Shown here: positions 17,394 through 25,764 of the stretch, one piece after another
Layout: the number at the start of each line of letters is the position of its first letter
Numbering within the stretch: position 1 is the stretch's first letter
Assembly (NCBI GenBank): GCA_043810515.1
Contig: JBDRNZ010000012.1
Location: 1-64,000, forward strand
Source: WJKQ01 sp043810515
GTDB taxonomy: Bacteria; Patescibacteriota; Gracilibacteria; UBA1369; LOWO2-01-FULL-3
Direction: 5' to 3'
DNA length: 64,000 bases
Position numbers and translations under genes: made by a program
The notes under the pieces: generated by a model
Databases searched by the model: none
The model's input: the letters and a program-made list of their open reading frames with translations, nothing else
Told to the model about the DNA's origin: nothing

Positions 17394-17801
17394 TTATATT
17401 CTGCGCTGTTTTCTTTGTCTGCAGCCATTATGCGGGATTGGTGTCAGATCGCTTATTGAGAGAATGTCCAGGCCTGCTGCGACAAGTCCTCTTATGGCCT
17501 GTTCACGTCCCGTGCCTACTCCTTTTACAAATACATGCACGTGTTCAAGTCCGAAAACTTTTGATTTTTCTACCGCGTTTTCCGCTGATATTTGTGCTGC
17601 GTAAGGCGTTGATTTTCTAGCGCCTTTGAAGCCGCTTCCTCCCGCGCTGCTCCAGGCTATCACGTTTCCGTTCGGTTCCGTGAGCGTTACAATAGTGTTA
17701 TTGTAAGATGCCTGAATATGCGCGTTTCCAACCGGAACGCTTCTTCTTCGTGCTTTGGTCTTTTTTTTCGCTTTAACTTCGGTTTTTTTCTCCTCTGCCA
17801 T
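17394..17801 (-). CDS. rpsK: Ribosomal protein S11
   Basis: 30S platform protein interacting with the mRNA exit channel. The 135-aa chain starts with a Lys-rich tail (about 20 residues) and then follows the family: VGNAHIQASYNNTIVTLTEP, GGSGFKGARKSTPYAAQ, and ends PHNGCRQRKQRRI. Thirteen bp separate it from rpsM. Confidence 0.97.
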   Translation of the reverse strand: MAEEKKTEVKAKKKTKARRRSVPVGNAHIQASYNNTIVTLTEPNGNVIAWSSAGGSGFKGARKSTPYAAQISAENAVEKSKVFGLEHVHVFVKGVGTGREQAIRGLVAAGLDILSISDLTPIPHNGCRQRKQRRI

Positions 17802-17814
17802 AAATGAAAAATTA

Positions 17815-18189
17815 TTATTTGGTTACAATCTTTTTGTTTGCGACTGTCTTTTTCTTTCCTTTTCTTGTTCGTGCATTGTATCTCGTTCTCTGGCCTCTTA
17901 CCGGCAAGCCTTTTTTATGTCTGAAACCTCTGTAGGATCCAATTTCCTGCAGGCGTTTTATATCTATCGCTACTTTTCTTCTCAAGTCTCCTTCTGTCGG
18001 AACTTTATCTATTACCTCTCTCAGAACCGTTACCTCTTTTTCAGATAAGTCCTGGACTTTTTTGTCCATGTCGATATTCACATCTTTAAGAATTTTGCGG
18101 CTTAGACTTCTTCCTATTCCATGAATTTCGGTCAGCGCAGTTTCTATCCTTTTTTCTTTCGGTAGATTTACTCCGGCTATACGCGCCAT
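17815..18189 (-). CDS. rpsM: Ribosomal protein S13
   Basis: 30S head protein contacting the P-site tRNA and the 50S bridge. The 124-aa chain has MARIAGVNLP at the start, a helix-hairpin-helix GIGRSLSRKIL near 25-35, and the typical GSYRGFRHKKGLPVRGQRT segment before a basic tail. It follows rpmJ by 23 bp. Confidence 0.97.
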   Translation of the reverse strand: MARIAGVNLPKEKRIETALTEIHGIGRSLSRKILKDVNIDMDKKVQDLSEKEVTVLREVIDKVPTEGDLRRKVAIDIKRLQEIGSYRGFRHKKGLPVRGQRTRYNARTRKGKKKTVANKKIVTK

Positions 18190-18212
18190 TTGATTATGCG
18201 ATTAAGATTTAA

Positions 18213-18326
18213 TTAACCCTGTCTTTGTTTATGTCTTTTGTTTTTACAGATAACCCTGACTACTCCCTTTCGGCGGATAATCTGACACTTTTGGCATATT
18301 GTTTTTACTGATGCTCGGACTTTCAT
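18213..18326 (-). CDS. rpmJ: Ribosomal protein L36 (zinc-binding form)
   Basis: A 37-codon gene between infA and rpsM, translated here directly. It encodes MKVRASVKTICQKCQ followed by a basic tail ending KRHKQRQG. The zinc ribbon ligands C-x2-C (11 and 14), Cys27 and His32 are all present, marking the C+ form. L36 helps fold 23S rRNA near the GTPase centre. Gene position is the standard one. Confidence 0.95.
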   Translation of the reverse strand: MKVRASVKTICQKCQIIRRKGVVRVICKNKRHKQRQG

Positions 18327-18328
18327 AA

Positions 18329-18559
18329 TTATTTGTGTCTGTAGGTTATTCTTCCTTTTGATAGATCATATGTGCTTAACTGAATTGTCACCTTGTCTCC
18401 CGGGAGGATTTTTATATAATTCATCCTCATTTTTCCCGACAGATGAGCTGTTACCGTTATGTCTTTATAATTCTCGTCATCCAATCTTACTCTGAAAGTG
18501 GCATTTGGCAATGGCTCGATCACTGTTCCTATTACTTCGATGATATCCTCTCTTTCCAT
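18329..18559 (-). CDS. infA: Translation initiation factor IF-1
   Basis: IF-1 is an OB-fold protein that blocks the A site during initiation. The 76-aa chain starts MEREDIIEVIGTV (the family usually has MAKEDVIEVEG), followed by ALPNATFRVRL-like residues and the YDLSKGRITYR ending. It sits 2 bp upstream of rpmJ and 90 bp after map. That gap shows no hairpin and only a weak -10-like TAAAAT. Confidence 0.95.
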   Translation of the reverse strand: MEREDIIEVIGTVIEPLPNATFRVRLDDENYKDITVTAHLSGKMRMNYIKILPGDKVTIQLSTYDLSKGRITYRHK

Positions 18560-18649
18560 GTAAAATTACCCTTTTTAAGTGCAAAGCGGTAGGATTTTAC
18601 ATTACTTATTTGGGTGATGCGATAGAATTTTTGCAAAATTTTTGGGTTT

Positions 18650-19402
18650 TTATACTTTTGTCAGCACTTCCGTGCCATTTCGGGTAATCAATATTGTGTT
18701 TTCAACCTGAATTGCGTTTGAGCCGTCTACCGTTACGATTGTCCAGCCGTCAGAAAGTGTTTTCATTTCCGATGTTCCAACTGAAAATATAGGTTCTATA
18801 GCTAGCGTCATTCCTTCCCGAAGTACCGGCCCGGGTATGCCTTCCCAGAAATTTGTGACTATGGGATCTTCGTGCAGGTTTTTTCCAACCCCGTGTCCCG
18901 TAAGATCGCGAATTATGTGGAATCCCGCTTTTTCGACGATTTCCTGTATTTTTTCTCCTATTTTGTTTAAATGCGTGCCTGGTTTTGCCAGATTTATTGC
19001 TTCTTCCAGGGCTATTTCGGCGGTGCGGATGAGTTTTTCTTTTTCCGGCGAAATGGGGCCGATGCCTTTTGCTCTTGCGGCGTCCGTGTACATGTCGTTC
19101 ATGATTACTCCGCAGTCTATCTTGAGCAGATCTCCTTCTTTTAATATTTCGTCTTCTTTTGGAATTCCGTGGACGATTATGTCGTTTATGGACGTGCAGA
19201 GGGTTGCTGGATAGCCTTTATATCCTTTAAATCCCGGTTTTGCGTTTGCGGCCAGTATCAGATTTTCAGCCAGCCGGTCGAGTTCGTATGTTGATACTCC
19301 GGCTTTCGCGTAGGAAAGGACGCTTTCGAGCACTTCGGCGAGAATTTTTCCGCCGCGGCGCATGCTGTTTATTTCATATTCGGTTTTTAGGGGGATTGCC
19401 AT
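18650..19402 (-). CDS. map: Methionine aminopeptidase, type I
   Basis: Map removes the initiator Met from nascent proteins. The 250-aa pita-bread fold protein has HGIP (His ligand near 79), DCGV and DMYTDAAR with the two metal Asp residues, GHGVGKNLHEDP, EGMTLAIEPI and QVENTILIT. No N-terminal SH3 or zinc extension. Its start shares one base with the adk stop, the conserved secY-adk-map order. Confidence 0.96.
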   Translation of the reverse strand: MAIPLKTEYEINSMRRGGKILAEVLESVLSYAKAGVSTYELDRLAENLILAANAKPGFKGYKGYPATLCTSINDIIVHGIPKEDEILKEGDLLKIDCGVIMNDMYTDAARAKGIGPISPEKEKLIRTAEIALEEAINLAKPGTHLNKIGEKIQEIVEKAGFHIIRDLTGHGVGKNLHEDPIVTNFWEGIPGPVLREGMTLAIEPIFSVGTSEMKTLSDGWTIVTVDGSNAIQVENTILITRNGTEVLTKV

Positions 19403-20040
19403 TAGCTTATTTTCATTATTGGATCGAGTGCGATAACCGCTAGTTTTGCAACTTCTTCAATTGATGGTTCGCCGTCTATTTTTACCAGTTTGTTTGCGAA
19501 AAGTTCCATTGCAGGGACTGTTTCATTTCTAAATGCATCAATGCGTGTTTTTATGGCTTCCACGTTATCATCGGCTCGTGTTATCAGCTCGCCTCCACAT
19601 TTTTCGCATGTGTCTTTTTCATATGCTGCCGGGTAGACGGTTTTGCATTTTCCGCAAAGTCTTCTTGTTGTGAGTCTGCGGAGTGCTGTTTCTTCTTTTA
19701 TTTCAATAAGAACGGCTGTGTATGTGCGGTTGTGTTTGTCGAGAAGGGTTTTTAGCGTTTCTGCCTGATCAACGCTTCTTGGAATTCCGTCAAAGAGAAT
19801 AGATGAATTTTCCGGAAGATGATTCATGAAATCCTCAACCATATCCATTACAACTTCATTAGGTACAAGATGTCCGGCCTCAATGATTGATTTTATTTTT
19901 TTCCCAAGTTCCGAATCCTCCTGCGCCAGTTTTCTAAGCTGTCCTCCGGTTTCGAAAACTTTTAGATTGTATTTTTCGGCAACGGCAAGCCCGATAGTGC
20001 CTTTGCCCGCCCCCTGCATTCCAAAAAAAATCAGATCCAT
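19402..20040 (-). CDS. adk: Adenylate kinase (zinc LID type)
   Basis: Adk interconverts ATP, ADP and AMP. The 212-aa protein has the P-loop GMQGAGKGT near residue 7, the AMP-site DGIPRSVDQAE near 84 and a LID with two C-x2-C pairs (CGKC, CEKC) that should bind zinc, as in Gram-positive Adk. It has its own good promoter (20074-20102), because the secY-adk link is broken by an inserted gene. Confidence 0.96.
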   Translation of the reverse strand: MDLIFFGMQGAGKGTIGLAVAEKYNLKVFETGGQLRKLAQEDSELGKKIKSIIEAGHLVPNEVVMDMVEDFMNHLPENSSILFDGIPRSVDQAETLKTLLDKHNRTYTAVLIEIKEETALRRLTTRRLCGKCKTVYPAAYEKDTCEKCGGELITRADDNVEAIKTRIDAFRNETVPAMELFANKLVKIDGEPSIEEVAKLAVIALDPIMKIS

Positions 20041-20073
20041 GGTAGAGATATTTAAATGGTATACACGAAAGTG

Positions 20074-20102
20074 ATTCTAGAGGCTTGTAGAGGGGATTGC
20101 AA
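20074..20102 (-). promoter_or_regulatory. Promoter of adk-map-infA and the alpha operon
   Basis: On the minus strand TTGCAA (20097-20102) is followed after exactly 17 bp by TAGAAT (20074-20079). The predicted start site lies about 25-30 nt before the adk ATG. It restores transcription downstream of the inserted gene at 20115-20501. Confidence 0.7.
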
Positions 20103-20114
20103 GGGGGGAATTAT

Positions 20115-20501
20115 CTATTCGCAGCATTCCTTTTCCGCTAGTGCTGAAAGTATGTTGTTGGTTGTTTCTCTTATTATGCCACTTATAGGTTTTTTTCTAG
20201 GTTCTCTTTGAATTGTATTACTGGTTACATAGCCGTTATCAAATGCGATTATACCTATATGTTTTAGCAGATAGTATCTAAAATTTTTCCCGATAATAAA
20301 ATCTAGCGTAAGCAGGCAATCTCTAATGTCCTCTTTTCTTTGAATTCCTGTTTCTATAACACTCAGGATTCTCAGAATTATATTTCTAACTTCTGAGGCA
20401 TTGTCTGGCGTAAGGTCGTCTATTATTTTGTTTAACCATTGTGGCTGTGTCCTGTTACATTGCTCATGTGGCGTTAGGCGTTCTGCTGCGCTTGTTTTCA
20501 T
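20115..20501 (-). CDS. Hypothetical protein inserted between secY and adk
   Basis: A 128-aa frame from ATG 20501; an upstream start at 20558 is less likely since it would lie inside the promoter. The protein is mostly helical by composition, with a basic patch (REPRKKP) and a C-terminal AEKECCE. I recognise no domain. It lies in a place where nearly all bacteria have secY directly followed by adk, and has its own promoter with a perfect TTGACA. An acquired gene or a very divergent lineage-specific gene would both fit. Confidence 0.55.
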   Translation of the reverse strand: MKTSAAERLTPHEQCNRTQPQWLNKIIDDLTPDNASEVRNIILRILSVIETGIQRKEDIRDCLLTLDFIIGKNFRYYLLKHIGIIAFDNGYVTSNTIQREPRKKPISGIIRETTNNILSALAEKECCE

Positions 20502-20529
20502 ATAATTAATATTACGAAAAAAGGCGCTT

Positions 20530-20558
20530 AAATTAACATAAGGCTTAAGCTTTGTCAA
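20530..20558 (-). promoter_or_regulatory. Promoter of the inserted hypothetical gene
   Basis: A perfect -35 TTGACA (20553-20558) is followed after 17 bp by TAATTT (20530-20535), a poor hexamer but preceded by TGT, giving a TGn-extended -10. The predicted mRNA start is about 20 nt upstream of ATG 20501. Confidence 0.55.
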
Positions 20559-20570
20559 CCTCCGTAGGTT

Positions 20571-21869
20571 TTAGTAGAACTTCTTGTAGTCGTGCATCAC
20601 GAGGCTGCTGTTGACCTGACGGATAAGTTCGAGCACGACGCCGACTATGATGATTATTCCGGCTCCGGAGATAAGTAGGGGAATAGAGCCTACTCCGGTT
20701 GTGCGGAAGGCAAATTGTATGAGTATCGGCAGTATCGCTATTATTCCCAGGAAAGTTGCGCCAAATAAAGTAAGGCGGTTTGATACGTGCCCGAGATATT
20801 CGGAAGTCTGTGTTCCGGGCCTGATTCCGGGGATGTAGCCGCCTCTTTTTTGAATGTTTTCGGCAACCTGTTCAGGGTTGAATGTGATTGAAACGTAGAA
20901 AAAAGTGAATGCGACCACAAGGATAAAATATGTTATCAGGTACGTTATTGTGTTTGGCTGAAACATAGTTGTCATTCTTTCACCGAGACTTTGAAGCCAT
21001 CCAGATTGCGCGCTTGTGAAAAATTGTCCAAGAATTCCCGGAAAACTTATCAAAGCTACGGCGAAGATGATCGGGATCATTCCCGCCTGGTTTATCCTGA
21101 TCGGTAAAAACGTCTGGTTGCTCCCTGCCTTTATGCCTCTGCCCGCATATGTTATCGGAACTCTTCTTTGCGCTTCATTGACCAGTATCACGATTGTTAT
21201 AAGTATAATTGTGAGCAGAACGATTGCTATGAACGGGATGAGTTTGCTTTCATCGCCTTGTGCCAGAAATAGTCCCTGTCCCACCATTTGTGGAATTTGT
21301 GAGATTATGCTGGCGAAGATTATCATGGAAATTCCGTTTCCTATTCCTTTCTCGGTTATCTGTTCGCCGAGCCAGACCAGGAGGATTGTTCCCGCTGATA
21401 TCGTAAGCATTATTGGGAGTACGACGCCTGGATTTGTTATGTCGCTTATAATTGGCACTGTCGCCTGAGAATTCAGCAAAACGATCATTCCATATGACTG
21501 CAGAAATGCCAGTGGCATAGTGAGCCATCTTGTGTATGAATTTATTTTTCTTCTTCCGCTTTCTCCTTCTTTTGAGAGATTTTCAAGTTTTGGAATAATT
21601 ACCGTTAAAAGCTGTATTATGATTGAAGCGTTGATGTATGGGGAAATTCCCATCAAGACTATTGAAAAATTTTCCGTGTTTCCTCCGGTAAGCAGGCTGA
21701 ACATCTCAAGCAGCTGATTTCTAGATGATAGTGCCTGCAGAGCTTCTGTATTTGCTCCCGGTACGGTTATATGCGCGATAAATCTGTAAAGAACGAGTAT
21801 TCCCAGCGTGAAGAGAATTCTTTTTCTAAGATCTTTTGAATTCCAGATTTGTGTCAGGTAATTTGCCAT
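20571..21869 (-). CDS. secY: Protein translocase subunit SecY
   Basis: SecY forms the membrane channel for Sec export. The 432-aa chain shows ten hydrophobic segments, the N-terminal IWNSKDLRKRILFTLGILVLYR-like opening split over two regions, the plug region, YAGRGIKAG in the cytoplasmic loop, and GGYIPGIRPG in the C5 loop that contacts SecA and the ribosome. Its first base overlaps the rplO stop. Confidence 0.96.
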   Translation of the reverse strand: MANYLTQIWNSKDLRKRILFTLGILVLYRFIAHITVPGANTEALQALSSRNQLLEMFSLLTGGNTENFSIVLMGISPYINASIIIQLLTVIIPKLENLSKEGESGRRKINSYTRWLTMPLAFLQSYGMIVLLNSQATVPIISDITNPGVVLPIMLTISAGTILLVWLGEQITEKGIGNGISMIIFASIISQIPQMVGQGLFLAQGDESKLIPFIAIVLLTIILITIVILVNEAQRRVPITYAGRGIKAGSNQTFLPIRINQAGMIPIIFAVALISFPGILGQFFTSAQSGWLQSLGERMTTMFQPNTITYLITYFILVVAFTFFYVSITFNPEQVAENIQKRGGYIPGIRPGTQTSEYLGHVSNRLTLFGATFLGIIAILPILIQFAFRTTGVGSIPLLISGAGIIIIVGVVLELIRQVNSSLVMHDYKKFY

Positions 21870-22327
21870 TATTTCTTGTCTTTATTTGTTAGTTCGACTG
21901 TTCCTTTTTGGGCCTCAACTTTTACTATTGCTTCTTTTGAGGCTTTATCAATTTTTATTGTGAGTTTTTTTTCAAGATTACCTTTTCCTGCCAAAAGTTT
22001 TATCGGTGTGCGGGGTTTTGAAATAAGGTTTTTTTCGAGAAGCTCTTTGCGCCCGATTTCCGCATTGTCATCGAAAATATTGAGCTGGCCGATGTTTACG
22101 ACCTGATATTCAATATGGTTTGGATTTTTAAATCCTTTTAGTTTTGGCATTTTTCTGAGGAAAGGAGTTTGTCCGCCTTCAAATCCGGGTTTTATGTTTC
22201 CTCCGGTGCGGGCCGTCTGGCCTTTTCCTCCCCGGCAACTGTAGGTTCCGCGTTTTGATCCGTTTCCGCGGCCGACTCTTTTTCGGCGTTTACGGCCTGC
22301 GGTACTTCTTAATTCAAGTAATGACAT
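21869..22327 (-). CDS. rplO: Ribosomal protein L15
   Basis: Large-subunit protein rich in Gly/Arg at the N-terminus that threads into 23S rRNA. The 152-aa chain has KRVGRGNGSKRGTYSCRGGKGQ in two adjoining blocks and GFEGGQTPFLRKMPKLKGF. The start is 3 bp after the rpsE stop, so the rpmD (L30) gene normally found here is missing. Confidence 0.96.
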   Translation of the reverse strand: MSLLELRSTAGRKRRKRVGRGNGSKRGTYSCRGGKGQTARTGGNIKPGFEGGQTPFLRKMPKLKGFKNPNHIEYQVVNIGQLNIFDDNAEIGRKELLEKNLISKPRTPIKLLAGKGNLEKKLTIKIDKASKEAIVKVEAQKGTVELTNKDKK

Positions 22328-22330
22328 GAT

Positions 22331-22942
22331 TTATAATTGTTTAGTTTTTTTTGCGGGGGTTTCCGGTGCGGGTGCGGTAGCGGCGACTGGTTTTTGCTGT
22401 GTCGCTTCCAGTTTTCTTCTGCTCATTCGTGGAGTGACACGAAGCTGTTTTAATGCTTCGTATGTAGCTTTTGTGTTATTTACCTTGTTTGTTGTTCCAA
22501 ATGATTTGCTGAGTATGTCTTTTACGCCTGCGAGTTCCAGAACTTTACGTACAGTGCCTCCGGCTATTATTCCAGTACCTGGCGCAGCTGGCATTAAAAG
22601 GATATCGGATGCTTTTAGTTTAATTCTAATGTCGTGAGGAATAGTTGAGCCATCAAGCGGTATCGAAATCAGTCCTTTTTTGGCTTTTGCTATTGCTTTT
22701 TGAATTGCGCCTGTTACTTCGTTTGATTTTCCTATTCCTATTCCTATTTTTCCTTTTCGGTTTCCTATTGCGACCGTTGCGCGGAATCTGAGTCTGCGTC
22801 CTCCTTTTACGACTTTTGTCACTCGATCTATTTCTATTACCTGTTCATCAAACTCTTTTGGTTCTCTTTTTTGAAATCTGGACGAGTTGTGTGGCTTTGG
22901 CATTGGCATAAGTTGTTTTTTAGAATTGTAGGCCTCCTTCAC
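22331..22942 (-). CDS. rpsE: Ribosomal protein S5
   Basis: 30S protein in the mRNA entry and decoding-fidelity region. The 203-aa chain has the double-stranded RNA-binding-like N-terminal domain (VTKVVKGGRRLRFRA, GNRKGKIGIGIGKSNEV) and the C-terminal domain with IMPAAPGTGIIAGG-like residues. A Pro/Ala/Lys tail of about 25 residues exceeds the E. coli length. It overlaps the rplR stop by 23 bp. Confidence 0.96.
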   Translation of the reverse strand: MKEAYNSKKQLMPMPKPHNSSRFQKREPKEFDEQVIEIDRVTKVVKGGRRLRFRATVAIGNRKGKIGIGIGKSNEVTGAIQKAIAKAKKGLISIPLDGSTIPHDIRIKLKASDILLMPAAPGTGIIAGGTVRKVLELAGVKDILSKSFGTTNKVNNTKATYEALKQLRVTPRMSRRKLEATQQKPVAATAPAPETPAKKTKQL

Positions 22943-23267
22943 GCGCGCCTTCGGCGATAGCTTTTGTGCGGCCGTGATATTTATATCCGTTTCTGTCGAA
23001 TACGATTTTACTTATTTGTTTTTCCTGGGCTTTTTTCGCTATTTCCAGACCGATTTCATGGGCGCGGTCTGTTTTGCTGCCTTTTTCCTTGTTTTTTAAA
23101 TCCGAACTTGAAGCCAGGACTTTTCCCGATTTATCATCTACCAGCTGTGCGTATGTGTACAGCAGGCTTTTGAATACAACAAGTCTTGGTACTGTTTCCG
23201 TTCCAAGAACTTTGCTTCTTACTCTTAGGTGTCTTTTTTTTCTTTGAATTTCTTTGTTTATCGGCAT
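22920..23267 (-). CDS. rplR: Ribosomal protein L18
   Basis: Binds 5S rRNA in the central protuberance. The 115-aa protein has the usual basic N-terminus (RKKRHLRVRSKVLGT), the PRLVVFKSLLYTYAQLVDD core and the C-terminal FDRNGYKYHGRTKAIAEGAREGGLQF signature in two parts. Located between rplF and rpsE. Confidence 0.96.
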   Translation of the reverse strand: MPINKEIQRKKRHLRVRSKVLGTETVPRLVVFKSLLYTYAQLVDDKSGKVLASSSDLKNKEKGSKTDRAHEIGLEIAKKAQEKQISKIVFDRNGYKYHGRTKAIAEGAREGGLQF

Positions 23268-23289
23268 TTTTAAATTTTAGATTATTATT

Positions 23290-23853
23290 TTAGCTTCCGG
23301 AGCCGCCTGTTGCTGCCGCGGTTTTTCCTGATTTGCGAACTATCTGTTCGTCGATATATTTTATTCCTTTTCCTTTGTATGGTTCCGGTTTTCTGTACGA
23401 TCTGACTTTTGCTGCGGCTTCGCCGACTGTTTGTTTGTCTATTCCTTTCACTGTGATTATATTTTTCTTCTCTTTGTCCATTTCAAATTCTATGCCCTGA
23501 TCTGCTGTGTATTCAATCGGATGCGAATAGCCGAGGTTTAAAGTTATCTTGTTTTTGTTTACCTGGGCTCTGTATCCGACTCCGACTATTTCCAGTTTTT
23601 TCTCGAATCCTTTTGTCGTGCCCTCGACCATGTTCGCTATTATGCTTCTCGTAAGGCCGTGCAGGGATTTCGATTCCTTAAGGTCGTCCGGTCTTGTCGT
23701 TATAATTTCGTTGTCTTTTACCTCTATTTTTATTCTTGGATCAAATGTTTTTTTAAGCTCTCCTTTTGAGCCCTTTATCGTTATAGTGGACTCTTTTATT
23801 TCAACAGTGACTCCTGATGGTATCTTTACTGATTGTTTTCCTATTCGTGACAT
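23290..23853 (-). CDS. rplF: Ribosomal protein L6
   Basis: Large-subunit protein near the GTPase-associated and sarcin-ricin region. The 187-aa start at 23853 gives MSRIGKQSVKIPSGV, the normal beginning; a longer frame from 23895 would overlap rpsH and adds 14 residues not seen in the family. The second domain has the expected GVGYRAQ and the C-terminal RKPEPYKGKGIKY. Confidence 0.96.
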   Translation of the reverse strand: MSRIGKQSVKIPSGVTVEIKESTITIKGSKGELKKTFDPRIKIEVKDNEIITTRPDDLKESKSLHGLTRSIIANMVEGTTKGFEKKLEIVGVGYRAQVNKNKITLNLGYSHPIEYTADQGIEFEMDKEKKNIITVKGIDKQTVGEAAAKVRSYRKPEPYKGKGIKYIDEQIVRKSGKTAAATGGSGS

Positions 23854-23863
23854 TTTTTGAATG

Positions 23864-24250
23864 TTAGTATATTTCGCATATAAGTTCTCCTCCAAGATTT
23901 TGTTTTTTTGCTTCCAGGTTTGTCATTACGCCTTTTGATGTTGATATTATTGATATTCCCAGACCGCTTTTTATAGATTTGATTTCGTGGCCTTTGATAT
24001 ATATTCTCTGGCCGGGTGAGCTGATTCTTTTGAGTGTTATCTTCGAATTGTCTTCTTTCAATGTTATTTCAAGAGTCTTGAAACCGCTTTTTTCTTCGTT
24101 TACCTCATACTGTTCGACAAATCCTTTCTCTTTCATTGCTTTTATTATATTTTCCTTAAGTTTTGAATAAGGAATATTTGTCTTCTGGTGATGAGCTCTT
24201 GAAGCATTTCTGATTCTTGTCAGCAAATCTGCTATTGGATCTGTATTCAT
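23864..24250 (-). CDS. rpsH: Ribosomal protein S8
   Basis: Central-domain 16S rRNA binder. The 128-aa chain starts with DPIADLLTRIRNA and carries the C-terminal GLGISIISTSKGVMTNLEA with the conserved STS..G motif, ending GGELICEIY. In other bacteria S8 represses the spc operon at the L5 region; no such site was looked for in detail here. Confidence 0.97.
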   Translation of the reverse strand: MNTDPIADLLTRIRNASRAHHQKTNIPYSKLKENIIKAMKEKGFVEQYEVNEEKSGFKTLEITLKEDNSKITLKRISSPGQRIYIKGHEIKSIKSGLGISIISTSKGVMTNLEAKKQNLGGELICEIY

Positions 24251-24272
24251 GATTGGTTTAATTGATTAAATT

Positions 24273-24497
24273 TTACCAGGATGATTTCGTAACGCCCATT
24301 ATTTTTCCGTCGCGGGCCAGTTCTCTGAAACATATTCGACAGATGCCGAATTTTCTCATGTATCCACCCTGTCTTCCGCAATTTTCACATCGGTTGTATA
24401 CGCGTGTCGGGAATTTTATCTTTTTGCCTGAAGCGTGCTGCATTGCAGCTTTTTCTTTTCCTTTTCTTGTTTTATTGCGTAGTGCTTTTCTTGCCAT
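24273..24497 (-). CDS. rpsN: Ribosomal protein S14, zinc-binding (type Z)
   Basis: 30S head protein. The 74-aa chain has the zinc ribbon C-x2-C ... C-x2-C (CENC, CRIC) and the GVTKSSW ending, so it is the short zinc form rather than the ~100-aa zinc-free form. The N-terminus is about 13 residues longer than the usual 61-aa type. Confidence 0.96.
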   Translation of the reverse strand: MARKALRNKTRKGKEKAAMQHASGKKIKFPTRVYNRCENCGRQGGYMRKFGICRICFRELARDGKIMGVTKSSW

Positions 24498-24502
24498 TTT
24501 TG

Positions 24503-25060
24503 TTATTTAACTTGTTTAAATGGAAATCCTATTGCTTTTAAAAGTGCGCGCCCTTCCTCGTTATTTTCTGCGCTTGTGATTATGCTAATCTGCAGTCCGT
24601 GAATTTTCATAACGTCATCCGGGCTTATTTCCGGGAATACCGTGTGCTCTTTGAATCCTACTGAGTAATTTCCTTTTCCGTCGAATGATTTTGGCGAAAG
24701 TCCTCTAAAATCTCTTACGCGAGGGAATACTATGTTTACCAGCTTTGTAAGGAAATCGTACATTCTTTTTCCTCTGAGGGTGACGGTTATTCCGATTTCT
24801 TCTCCCTGTCTTATTTTAAAGTTCGATATTGCTTTTTTTGATTTTGTGATCACCGGTTTTTGTCCGCTTATTTTCGTGATGCTTTCAACGATGCCTGAGT
24901 AATCTTTGTTGTGTGATTTTATGTATGTTCCTATTCCGGTATTTATCTTTATCTTTACGATTTTGGGTATGGCCATGTCACTCTTTATTCCCAAAGTTTT
25001 TTTAAGTTCCGGTGCGATTTCTTTTTTAAGCCTTGTTTGTAGATCTGATGTCTTCGTCAT
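24503..25060 (-). CDS. rplE: Ribosomal protein L5
   Basis: Binds 5S rRNA and touches P-site tRNA. The 185-aa chain shows KIVKIKINTGIG, GQKPVITKSKKAISNFKIRQG in two segments, VTLRGKRMYDFL and the FPRVRDFRGLSPKSFDGKGNY region, all in order. Twelve bp follow rplX. Confidence 0.97.
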   Translation of the reverse strand: MTKTSDLQTRLKKEIAPELKKTLGIKSDMAIPKIVKIKINTGIGTYIKSHNKDYSGIVESITKISGQKPVITKSKKAISNFKIRQGEEIGITVTLRGKRMYDFLTKLVNIVFPRVRDFRGLSPKSFDGKGNYSVGFKEHTVFPEISPDDVMKIHGLQISIITSAENNEEGRALLKAIGFPFKQVK

Positions 25061-25072
25061 TTTTTAATTATT

Positions 25073-25393
25073 TTAACTTTTGGATATATCCAGATTTTCC
25101 TTGCATTTTTTGCATATACGGTGCTTTTTTCCGTTTGCCAGTTTTTTGTATCCAACTCTTGTAGGTTTTTGGCAATTTGTACATATCATCATTATGTTTG
25201 AAGCGTCCATTGGAGCGGAGAATTGGATTTTTTCACCCGCTTTTTCCGCTGTTTTTTTGACGTATTTTGTGCGCAGATTAAGTTTATCGATCACGACCTT
25301 TTTTTGTTCGCTAAGAATTTTTATTATATGGCCTTTTTTCCCTTTGTCTTTGCCTGCGATGACGACTACATTGTCGTTTAGTTTTACTCTCAT
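25073..25393 (-). CDS. rplX: Ribosomal protein L24 with C-terminal zinc-type Cys pairs
   Basis: Early 50S assembly factor. The 106-aa protein has the KOW motif near the start (DNVVVIAGKDKGKKGHI) and two C-x2-C pairs near the end (CTNC and CKKC) that could bind zinc, as seen in several bacterial L24 proteins. Located 2 bp from rplN. Confidence 0.95.
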   Translation of the reverse strand: MRVKLNDNVVVIAGKDKGKKGHIIKILSEQKKVVIDKLNLRTKYVKKTAEKAGEKIQFSAPMDASNIMMICTNCQKPTRVGYKKLANGKKHRICKKCKENLDISKS

Positions 25394-25395
25394 AT

Positions 25396-25764
25396 TTATA
25401 ATACTTCAGGTGCTAGTGAAATAATTTTCTGGAATCCTCGTTCGCGCAATTCTCTTGCTACCGGTCCAAATACGCGTGTTCCTTTCGGTTGTCCGTCCTT
25501 ATCTATTATAACAACAGCATTTTCATCAAATCTTATATATGAACCGTCTTTTCTGCCGATTTCTTTTCTCTGACGTACGATAACGGCTCTTTCAACTGCT
25601 TTTTTCTTTACCATGCCTTTTGGATTTGCCTCTTTTACGGCTACGACTATGGTGTCTCCGATTGAGGCGTATCGTCTGCGTGATCCGCCGAGCACTTTTA
25701 TACATTCGACCATTTTGGCCCCGGTATTGTCGGCTACCTTTAATTTAGTTTTGTCTTGTATCAT
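25396..25764 (-). CDS. rplN: Ribosomal protein L14
   Basis: Subunit-interface protein forming bridge B8. The 122-aa chain is well conserved: MIQDKTKLKVADNTGAK at the start, KVLGGSRRRYASIGD, IRFDENAVVIID and GTRVFGPVARELRE. It overlaps the rpsQ stop by 4 bp (ATGA). Confidence 0.97.
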   Translation of the reverse strand: MIQDKTKLKVADNTGAKMVECIKVLGGSRRRYASIGDTIVVAVKEANPKGMVKKKAVERAVIVRQRKEIGRKDGSYIRFDENAVVIIDKDGQPKGTRVFGPVARELRERGFQKIISLAPEVL

